A stretch of 64,000 bases of DNA from Humulus lupulus. Its lineage: Eukaryota; Streptophyta; Magnoliopsida; Rosales; Cannabaceae. A program made the translations under genes and the position numbers. Below are positions 54,782 to 64,000 of the stretch, piece after piece (position 1 is the first letter of the stretch; each line of letters begins with the position of its first letter). The stretch lies in assembly GCF_963169125.1 (NCBI RefSeq), contig NC_084801.1, positions 116,091,061 through 116,155,060 on the forward strand, in the 5' to 3' direction. The notes beneath the pieces are model-generated. The model was not told where the DNA came from, ran no database searches, and worked only from the letters and a program-made list of their open reading frames with translations.

Positions 54782-57700
54782 TGTCCTAGGTTTTAGGGTT
54801 CCTGGAGATAGGCTGGACATGTACACTCAGGGTTCTATAATTGAATATATGAGACTATATGCTTAAGTTTTTGATTGAAATATGAATGTATTATGTTGTA
54901 TGACTATAGGGAGCATGAGAATTGATAGGGCCTGGCCCTTGACTATTGTGTGATGAGATTGAGGCATGCTGATTAGCATTGCTGTTGCATGTGAATGAAT
55001 ATTTGGATAATGGTTCGCATACCGATTGTATGTGGTTGATTTCCTGAATTGAATTTATATGTTATGCTTGTTTATTGGCTTGTAGGAAGCATGATAGAGT
55101 GTGAATATACATGGTAGTAATAAATTTGGTAGTTAAGTGCGTAGAATTATGGATTATGCTTTATGTGTGCATGAATATTGTGGTTATTTGTACTGGATGT
55201 GGTTTGGTTCGGAGTGTGAACCTTAGGGCTGAGGAGTTTAGTCAGTAGTGGCGGATGAACTCTGATTGTTTGCGTCCAGAAGGGTTAAGTAGACCTGGTA
55301 TTGTATTACAGGAGGGTTGCAGATGATAGTCGGGGTTGGGAACCTCCATCTGCCCCTAAAAGTCGCAGAGATGTTCGTTAGCATATGAGTAAACGGTGTT
55401 GGTTTAATATAAGGATACAGACAGATAAAGAGTATTAAATGGAAGGCCTAAAAGGCGTTATCCTCTGGTTTGAGGAGGAAAGTTTGGGTTTGCCTAAGAA
55501 TTGTTTAGTGGATGGGCAAAGCTAATTCCATCCTTGGGTATATGAAGATGATAGGTCATAAATAAGAAGTTGCGCTAAGTACTTGTGGCAGAAGGATGCC
55601 ATGAAATGGTATTCAGACTGAGATATTGGCATGATGGGTTGGAAAGAACTTAGATGGTGACTTGATAAAAGAGGTTATAGAAGGATAGCCTGAGCTGCGT
55701 AGACTATTAGGCTTCTAAGCTTGATATAGAATGATAAGGTACGACAGTGTAGGTCAGTGAGCTTTGTGAGTAGGGTAATTCGGTTTGGAATTGATACAGG
55801 TGGGTGTAGCTAGAGAGGATGACCCATATAAGGATTAAACTCTGGAGTAGTCCCGAGCATCAAGGTTGCACCATGCAATGCATGAGATCTTCATCTGTGT
55901 TTAGGCAGCAGTGAGGGTCATGTTATTTGAGATCTGTGGAAGGAGGTATAGATCATGGATGCCGTAAGGCAAGAGATGCAAAAGACGGTACTTCCAGTGG
56001 TAGAATTTAGTAAAGACAGATTCTTAGTTATCGAGGTAGAAGAACCCCAAACCGTGCTTTGACACCTAGTTTTTGATAGGAAGGGGTCTGATTGGGAAGG
56101 TAGTCGTCAGGATGGTGACGGGAACCAGTGAGGTTGTTTGGTATGCACCTGAGGCAGAGGACGCCACCTGGAAGGATGTCAGGTGAGGGCACGACTTCTA
56201 CACGAATGGTTTGATATGTTAGGATAGATTTCCCATGGTTAGGGAATGGAAGACTGGAATTCCTTGTTGCATTCGAAGCTTGAGGCTAGTTCCTCGAAGA
56301 TGATTAGTTAACTGGATAGCTCATGTTTCTAGTTATGTAACGAGCTGGAAGAGTTCAGTGTAGAGGATGCCCCAAGAGGGATTCAGACATAGGGAATATG
56401 CCTCAAGGGTATTGTGCGAGAGGTTGAAGATATTAGTATTTGTTGTGGAGGAATTAGAAACTTCTGGCAGAGGAATCAGGATACAAGTAATCGAGAGGTT
56501 CGTGGTGTGAGCAATAGAGCTCATCATATGGAAGCCTCGACATGAGTCAGAGTGAGAGTGAATCTGTTAAGTGACAACCATGGATTGTAGGGGATATCAT
56601 TTGGAGTACTTCAATTGGATTGAATGAAAACTAAGCTGACTAGTAGGGAATTCAGATGGGTATATAAGGAAAGATTGGATGTACTTCAGGTTCGAGCTAC
56701 AGGTAGGTTCGATATCAGGAACATTGTGGAAGATGGTACTGGTTTGACAGAAAAAATTACTAAAGCAGTCGGAGAAGTTTGACCTCGGGGTGAATCAGAC
56801 AGAGTATTATTGTTGTGGGAATTGTTGGCATCGTTTATTAAGGGTGAAGAGTTTTACTACTCAGTTACAAGATAGGACAATGTCTTCAGGATTTGATCCA
56901 TGATCTGGTTATTACCAGCTGGGGATCAAGGAAATAGACATCTTAGGAATTACTACTTGTACCGAGTTGGGTGTGAGGAATTGGTAACAAAGGTTCTTAA
57001 CTGGTTCAAGCTTCAGCAACACAGGTAAGTTCTTCAAACAGAAAATATAAGAATGATATGGACAAGTCTCCTTGAGGTTTATGGGCAGTAGGTTGGATTA
57101 CTCTCCAATCAGAAGTGGAAAGTGAACGACTACTACGTTGGTGATGGTAGTACTAAGGAAGCAAGGTTACAGGTAAGGCTCCATGAAGTGTCAGTTTGGT
57201 TTCGCCAGAGGTATTCAGAATGGTGTTACAAGAAGAAGAGGGGACAGGTATGAGGAGATTTGATCTGAAGCCACAAGGAAGCTACTGAGGAAAGTCTAAA
57301 GGATAGGGAGCACAACGAGACTAGCAAATGCGTCATCTACTACATAAGTATCTTCGCAGACAGCTACACCAGAGATTAGAGGAGCAGTAAAACTTGAAGT
57401 TAGACTGAATGGATAGTGTCAGATCAGAAGTTCAGAAGACAGAGTAAGATTGGATTAGTGCTTGGTGATGTGGGAATATGCGTGTTATGGTTGGATATAG
57501 AAGGGTAACGTAAAGGACTTAACTTTTGATAAACATGTGAAACTATGAGGGGTGCATCACAGGTTGGGGCACGCCCAGGCTCAAACTGTCGAGAGGATGA
57601 ATCAAACCTCACAGGAGATAAAATGGGAACATGGTTGATATACTTTAAATAATAGGTATGTAGTGTAGGCATATCGTAAGGTAGTGCGTGTTTGGTCATT

Positions 57701-58459
57701 TGTAAGGAAGATAACATTGAGATTAAGATTTAGTGAAACATAATAGATGGATGGTTGGTGTTATAAATCCTCGACTGTGCGAGGAGAAGATTCAATTGGA
57801 GGCGGATCTCTTACATGGGAGGTGTGTGTCAAATAAAGGAACGCCATAGAATACAATGGAATGGACAAGGTAATGATTGAGACTAGTATAACATTAATGC
57901 GTGATGATGGACATATATGTATTCCTTTGGACAATGGAATCCAAAGTGATGGTTTTGGTGGTGACAAGGAAGAACCCTATCAAGGTAATACGGGTTAGGG
58001 TACAAGAATCAGATGAGTGGTCCGATGGGGATTTGGCGTGGAAATGAGAATTCTAAACGGATATTGTTCCACCTCCTAGGGTATGTTGTATCGGGAAGTT
58101 ATAGCGGGTGACAGAATCTAGTATACTTGGACATTGGAAGGTAAAGTGATATGGTGGTGGATCATAGGAATGGACCATGTTAGACTATAATTAAGGTGAT
58201 TGGACAGGGAAGGTTATAACTCAGCTGAATGAGTTAATGCAATTTGGTTCGTATGAACAAGTAATGAGGCAGAGCATTGGTAATGTTGAGCTGAACCCTA
58301 TATTCTTCTAAGCTGTGGAAAGAAACTATAAAGCGAAGAGAACAGAGTGGGAATCTAGAATTACTGATTGATTGTAGATAGAATAGCAATCTGAGGGCTT
58401 AAGAGTTACTTTAAGGGATTAGGTGTTAAATGTGTAAACATTTGGTAAACCAAGGAAAG
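54782..58459 (+). pseudogene. E5 internal region, heavily decayed gag-pol
   Basis: No long open frame remains. At 56805-56831 a frame reads YYCCGNCWH, like a decayed zinc knuckle. At 56895-56987 the frame shows SGYYQLGIKEIDI, aligned with the SGYHQLRI motif of gypsy RT, after a stop. Their closeness (about 60 bp) means the protease and early RT are deleted. The rest is purine-rich with short degenerate repeats; I cannot assign it. Confidence 0.55.
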
Positions 58460-60766
58460 TGTAACGACCCAAATTTGCTAATAAGGCTTAAGGGCCTTGA
58501 TTAGTGTGCCGGGAGGGCATAATTGGGATTAGAATGAATGTTATTGATTTAAATGCGTAAATATATGATTAATAATGTGTTTATGATAATTTATGATATT
58601 ATATGATGATGTGATATATATGTTTGAGATATATGCGAGAACCACATTATTATGTGGATAATTGTACAGCTGGCGAGTCGAGGCGATCCTAGGGCTAGAT
58701 AGCGGGAAAAGTCACAACGGGGCTTTATAATTGACTTTGGACAAGTCAAGGAGTATTTTAGGTATTGGGTAGCAAGTTAGACTATCGGGTGATGGAAATA
58801 AATAATTGGAGATATATTTGAGGTTAGGGAGTCTAAGCGGGAATATTGGGGGATTTTACCGTTTTGGCCTCGGGGACGTTTCCGGCACCCCGAGCTTTGG
58901 GATTAGTCTAATAACCTAAGGATATACTTGGAGGACTTAGAAAACACTAGACAGAAATTAGACCGACTCTTCCTCAGTCTTCTCTCTCACCTCTCTCCTA
59001 AGGAAGGAAAACATTGAAACTTGAGGGGGAACTGCTGGAACTAAGCTGTATCTTTGAGAATTGAAGGGAATAATCTGGAGGATTAGCTCAGGAACTGATC
59101 AAGGTCTGAGATAGAGCCAAGGTAAGCTTTGAATTTTCGTTTCTGACGTTAGGAATTTAGAGAAATGGCTGAGTCTTAAATATCTGTGGTTTTGGCATTT
59201 AAGGTGGAAATTGAGGCTTGAAACTTTGAAGATAGGTGAGGGGACTCTTGGAGAAGTGATTCTGCAACTGAGGTAAGGTTTAATTTAAAGTTTGATGGTT
59301 GAATTTGAGAGCTTTCATGGCTGGTTTTGAGTTTTGTGGGTTTGAAATCTCATAAATTGGAATTGGGATTTTGGTGAGTGTTAGGCTGGATTTTTGGGTG
59401 GAGTTGTGTTGTTTAAATCATCCTAATATTGTTATTATTAATTGGTATTGAGTTGGGGGCTTTGGGATGGCTTAAGGTGAGGTTTAGAGATTGAAAATGG
59501 TGGTTTTTTCTGGGTTCGAAGGGTCGGGCTGTGGCATGGTTCTTGGTGAGCCGCGGCCCTTCGAGGCTGTTGCATGCTGAGGAAGGAGGGCGGGCTGTGG
59601 CATGGCCCAAGCAATGTCGCGGCCCTTACCTGTTTTTGTGCCTTAGATGGTTCTGTTTGGGGGCTATGCCGCGGCATGGGTGGCCTATGCCGGGGCGCTT
59701 AATGGATTTTGAGATTTTAGGCTTGGGAATTTAACCTAAGGTGCTCGGGATTGAATCTTTTACCATATTTGGTGAAGTTCAATGATCTGGGGACTAGAAC
59801 TTGGTTCAGAAACTCATTTAAGATTGTTAATGGTATCTTTCATCATGGTTGTGACTAGGTGTTAAGCTAGGGCTCGAGGATCAGATCGCGCTCAAGGAGT
59901 ATCGCCTGTAGCTAATTCATCTAGAAGCTAAAGGTAAGAAAACTACACCCGGTTGAATATTTGAATGGGACTAAGGGCTCCCTGATATATATGATTGAAA
60001 GAATGATATTATGCCATGTAAATTGTAAACCAACGGCCTAAGCGTGCCACGGTTAACTTGTGCAATTGGCACGGCTCGGACACTGGTATCCGAGGACAGC
60101 TTATTATGCACTGAGCTCGGTTTAAGCGGGCCAAATTCAGTGGGTTAACACAGAGGGTGCAACCTAAGGTGTCGACCCTAGTATTTGTGTTAATTGATTA
60201 TTATATTTGGCTATGAATGTGATTAATGAGATTGTTGAATAAACTGAGTATAGTTGAGGTTACTTGTACCTTAAAGTGTGCTTATATGCTATGGATTGAA
60301 TATCTGAACATGCTTATTGGAATGTCTGTTTGATAATATTGTTTATGTTATTTTCTTGCTGGGCCTTGGCTCACAGGTGATGCGTGGTGCAGGTAAAGGC
60401 AAGGGCAAGATCAATCAACCTTGATTGGAGAGCTCTGCAGGGTGAATGTACATGTCAGGCCGCTCAACCGCCACGGTTGAGGAGATTACAGGGACGAGAG
60501 GACCAGAACCTTGTATTTGGCCTTAGTATGGCTAATGTTTACTCTTAACTGTTGAATTTTGTAAACCAACTTTTAAACATTGCAAATTTTGGGGATCCCT
60601 TCTGTAAACTGTTTATAACTTATAAAATGTATCTTTTGAGGCCAAAATGTCTTTTAGCCCTAGAACACCTTAGCTAATGACACGTTTTGATTAAACGACT
60701 TGATTAGCAAGTCTCACACCTTTATAAATACACAGTGTAGCGGTCTTGGCTATCCAGGGCGTTACA
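58460..60766 (+). repeat. E5 right LTR (2307 bp, family B)
   Basis: It starts TGTAACGACCCAAATTTGCT after a purine run (CCAAGGAAAG) and ends ATCCAGGGCGTTACA. It has the same internal order as the left LTR, with blocks GGCGATCCTAGG, CCTTGGCTCACAGGTGATGC (60364-60383) and GTGCAGGTAAAGGC (60388-60401). It is 167 bp shorter and clearly diverged. Confidence 0.9.
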
Positions 60767-61019
60767 GTTCATATCCAAGATGGGCATTATCAATCTCTAT
60801 GCTCCATCTTGAGGGGACCTATTAGGATTCAGTTAGGATAGTTTATTGTAATCAGTCAGTAAGTTAATTAGTTTGAACTTTATTTTGTTATCTGTTAGAT
60901 ACATCTACATATTATTCAATTGTAACTAACCCAATCTCTACTGGTAACTCAGCCTATATGGGCACTCTCTGTATCTTTTGGTTAAGTGAAATGATAATAT
61001 TTTCTTTCATTCTCAAACA
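60767..61019 (+). mobile_element. Ty1/copia 3' fragment: pol tail, polypurine tract and short LTR
   Basis: A frame reads FISKMGIINLYAPS then a stop, resembling a copia RNase H tail. CATCTTGAGGGGAC resembles the common copia polypurine tract. The LTR would begin near 60820 (TATTAGGATTCAG, TG mutated to TA) and end near 61019 (CTCAAACA), about 200 bp. Which copia lineage is uncertain. Confidence 0.55.
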
Positions 61020-63440
61020 CCAATAAGAACCTCAACGATATTAAATTTTCATGAAAACAAATATGAAAGTGATGTAAAGTATACCAAAAGATAAATCATT
61101 TTTATTTGGAAGAAAACTAAGGGTGGATCATTCAATAAAGGAAAAATTAAGAGGATGCATCAACAAAATATTTTTTAAGAAATAATAAAGTAAATTGCAA
61201 CAATATTTTAACATATATAATTAATATAGTATCTTTTTAAATTAATGAACCTTTTAAATTTTGGGGGTTAAATTATTGAACTTGTGAAAATTAGAAAATT
61301 CTCCTTCCGAATGTCACTAAGGGTGTTTTTGTTGCTTGCCTGTTTTAAATTTATTGAGTTAGTGATGTGTTTTGTTATAATCTGAAGTCTAATGAAAGAT
61401 TTGCAATTTTTAAAAACTTATGATGAATTTAATAATTTAACCAATTAAATATATATTCTTGTTAGTGTCATTTTATATATATATATATATATATACTAGT
61501 TATAAGCACGTTGCTAAGTTTTATTTAAAAATTATTATATTTTAATTATTATTTAAATTTTCAATAAATAAACAATATCATATATTATAAAAAAATGACA
61601 CAAACAATATAAAAAAAATTAGTCAAAACATTGTCTATAGTCTTAAAATAAATAAATAATATCATAATTTTTCTTTAAAAATATCGTTAAACTAAGAATC
61701 TGTTAGATATATACTTTTTACATATAAAAATATGATGCATTCTAATTTTAAAGTAAAATATTTGATGTTGTTTATTAATTTTTAATTTAGTGTTCATAAT
61801 AATTTAAATTTTGGAATTTGTTTTTATGTTTTGATTTATATATTATATATGGTAATTTTAACTTTAAATTTAAATATTTTTTCTAATTTTCTTTTAGAAA
61901 AAATATTCAATATAATAAAATATTAAGAAATTCTAAATTAAAAGTACGAATTTTAATAAAAAATTATCAAATTTTAATTATTTAATTGAAAAAATTTAAA
62001 GGGAACTAAAATTTATATATAAATATATATTATTCAATTAATGGCTAGAATAATTAAAATAAGTAAGTTTTCATTGAAAACCTAAAAGACAAAATAAGAA
62101 ATATGTATATCTATGTCTTATGTCACTATTGCATACATATTTAGATAAACAAAATATATTAAGTAACAAAATAAATAATTAATAAAAAAAAAATTTAAAC
62201 ACATAAATATTTTTTTATTAAAGTTGTTAAAACATAATTGATAGAGTAATTTATGTACTTTAATATGAAATTTTAAAATATGTGGTGAGAAATTATTATA
62301 ACTTATTTATTATTTTTTATTTTTATTTTCAATTTATTTACCTTATTTAGATAACTTTATTTTTTTTAATCTATTTAACTTATTTAGATAACTTTAAAAC
62401 TAAATGTATTAGAAAACTATATTATAAAAAAATATTAAATCTAACGGAAACTAATAATTTCTACTAAACTCATATTTATAATATATAAATATATATATAT
62501 AAAATATATACCACCTTTAAAATTTATTCTCATAAATTTACACATATGATCACCAAATCCAAACTAGATTTTATTTTTTTTCAAATTATGATCTAAAACT
62601 ATTTTTAAGTCACATTTATTACTTCAAAAAAAAAAATTAAAAACTTTTGATCTTTTTAGCAACTAATTGAGTTTGATATTAGTAACTAATTCATAACTTT
62701 AGCTCAAATTGTGATTGAGTTGGAGATGAAAATAAAAATGACAATTGAAGTCGTCATAGCTGGAATCAGAGTGAGAGACAATGGTGAAGGCTAAAGACTA
62801 AAATGAAAGCAAATTTATCCATGTAACATTTCATATAAATAATATTTTATTTTATTAATAATTATAGTATTTATGAAATAATTTTGAACTCCCAATACAA
62901 AAGATATGTTGAGTCAAAATACATTAAAACATGGAATTTCCTATATAAATAAGGGAAATTTGCATAAATACTGCAAGTTAATAAAAAAAATCTAAATATA
63001 TAGTAATTAATTATAAATATACGGCACTCAAATAATGCCAACTAATAAATAATCTATTGGTAAATATGACGCACAAGTCCATTCAATAACACATATAATT
63101 TTTCTTCGCAATAAATTATTAATGTTTTTAGAAATTAATAATATAATTATTAGTTATTAGTATTATAAAGACGAATCTAATAATTTGAAAACTATTTATT
63201 TAATAATATTATAACATGACCAAATCTATCACTATAAATTAGTTTGTTGGTTTGATTTTTTTTTAACATATTCTCTTTTAAGTAAATTAATGATAACAAA
63301 AAAATATTCGCAAAATAAAATGTTACTCGTGAAAATTAATCTAAATAAATATTAATTTTTTTAACAAACAAATAAATATAGATTTTAATACTTAAAATTT
63401 GGTCATCATTAATTTACTAATTTAAAAATTCATTATCACG
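61020..63440. other. Very AT-rich DNA, no gene seen
   Basis: It contains a TA microsatellite at about 61474-61495 and many A/T runs. No coding, RNA or transposon structure I can support. Confidence 0.55.
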
Positions 63441-63960
63441 GTAACAAATTCTTTTATTTTGTTAACATATTTGTAACAATGATTTACATAATTAATTTTA
63501 TAAGTAAAATATTCAATTTTTGTAACTAAATATTTACAAAAATGTTAGATGTTAGAACAACTAATATTAATATTATAACAAGTAGTAACAAAACTATTAC
63601 AATTAATAATAAAATTGTTACATGCAATAACTAAAACTCATTAAAAAGTATAAATATGTTACAAGATTGTAACAAGTAGTAACAAAACTATTACAATAAG
63701 TAAATAATTCTTTACAAATTTGTAAACAACAATTACAGATTAATTCATAACAAAAAAAAGTCTATTTTTGTAACAAAATTTTACAAAACTAATTCACAAA
63801 TAAAATTATATTTTTCAACTAATAGTTGCATAAATAAATTATATATTTACTTAACATAATTGTAATAAAAATTTACTAGTTTTATAATTTAATAGTTATT
63901 TATTCTCCCAATATTATTTGTAACACAACGTTATTAATTTGTAACATCTTGTTATTATTT
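63441..63960. repeat. GTAACA / TGTTAC motif cluster
   Basis: About ten copies of GTAACAA or its complement occur in 520 bp. One 28-bp stretch containing AACAAGTAGTAACAAAAC is repeated exactly at 63576-63603 and 63670-63697. Short motifs in both orientations packed in a few hundred bases look like the subterminal repeats of a DNA transposon end, but no terminal inverted repeat is visible before the window edge. Confidence 0.5.
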
Positions 63961-64000
63961 TAATAATTACTCATCTTTTAATATTATTTAAAGAGATTAA

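Larger units (their letters stand above)
52294..60766 (+). mobile_element. E5: degraded gypsy element with long family B LTRs
   Basis: It consists of an LTR (52294-54767), a primer site TGGTATCAGAG, 3.7 kb of internal sequence without intact genes, and an LTR (58460-60766). The methionine-type primer site plus a recognisable but stop-ridden RT motif suggest a Ty3/gypsy chromovirus-type origin. The two LTRs differ a good deal (by eye near 80 percent where alignable) and the flanks do not match (GTACC left, GTTCA right), so the two halves may not come from one insertion. Confidence 0.8.

Noticed and set aside
56333..57967. Several short minus-strand frames in the E5 internal region
   Set aside because: They have no domain content and lie antisense to the decayed pol, with no introns or start context like those of the E2 antisense gene.

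Overview
This is plant nuclear DNA. The AT-rich background, the absence of operon-like gene packing, and a mass of nested LTR retrotransposons of plant-type lineages all point to an angiosperm (probably a eudicot), most likely a heterochromatic or pericentromeric region. I do not recognise the species. I could support no ordinary host gene with confidence. Almost every long reading frame is a piece of retrotransposon gag-pol or of an extra antisense gene carried by the retrotransposons.

Layout, left to right. 1-4495: minus-strand Ty3/gypsy element (E1), cut by the window edge, with its 5' LTR at 3672-4495. It is inserted into a long LTR of another gypsy family (4496-6591, 'family B'). 6592-10735: AT-rich DNA holding two foldback MITEs in tandem (8266-8666, 8700-9083), a minus-strand solo LTR of the E2 family (9299-10052) and a third inverted-repeat element (10433-10705). 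10736-13124: a family B solo LTR with a perfect 5-bp target duplication. 13923-26508: E2, the best element, complete with two LTRs, gag-pol, a 119-bp tandem array, an antisense spliced gene, a polypurine tract and the target duplication ATAGT. 26514-30040: AT-rich DNA with a GC-rich leader-like island, a cluster of GGTAAC-NN-GTTACC palindromes and a second copy of E2's insertion target that never received the element. 30041-34554: unclassified LTR-like DNA running into the 5' LTR of E3. 34623-40495: E3 gag-pol (plus strand). 40942-41680: 3' end of a Ty1/copia element. 41681-42917: 3' end of a minus-strand gypsy element (E6). 42918-52293: E4, minus-strand gypsy, again with an antisense gene. 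52294-60766: E5, a degraded gypsy element with 2.3-2.5 kb family B LTRs and a TGGTATCAGAG primer site. 60767-61019: another copia tail. 61020-64000: very AT-rich DNA with GTAACA-type repeats at the end.

The right half is a nest: a copia LTR was hit by E6, E6 by E4, and the gag of E4 by E5. E1-E4 and E6 share features of the plant Ty3/gypsy Tat-like (Ogre/Grande-type) group: a common gag-pol layout, a primer-site region that begins GTTTGG, and in E2 and E4 an antisense gene between pol and the 3' LTR. All are broken. Many of the stop codons are TGA or TAG of the kind made by C-to-T change at methylated CG and CHG sites.

The most interesting system here is the antisense gene of E2. It has its own TATA box, four coding exons with GT-AG introns that keep one frame across about 810 codons except for a single stop, a gypsy-type 'transposase' (PF04195-like) N-terminal region and a coiled-coil C-terminus. 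E4 carries a degraded relative with one intron at the same place and in the same phase.
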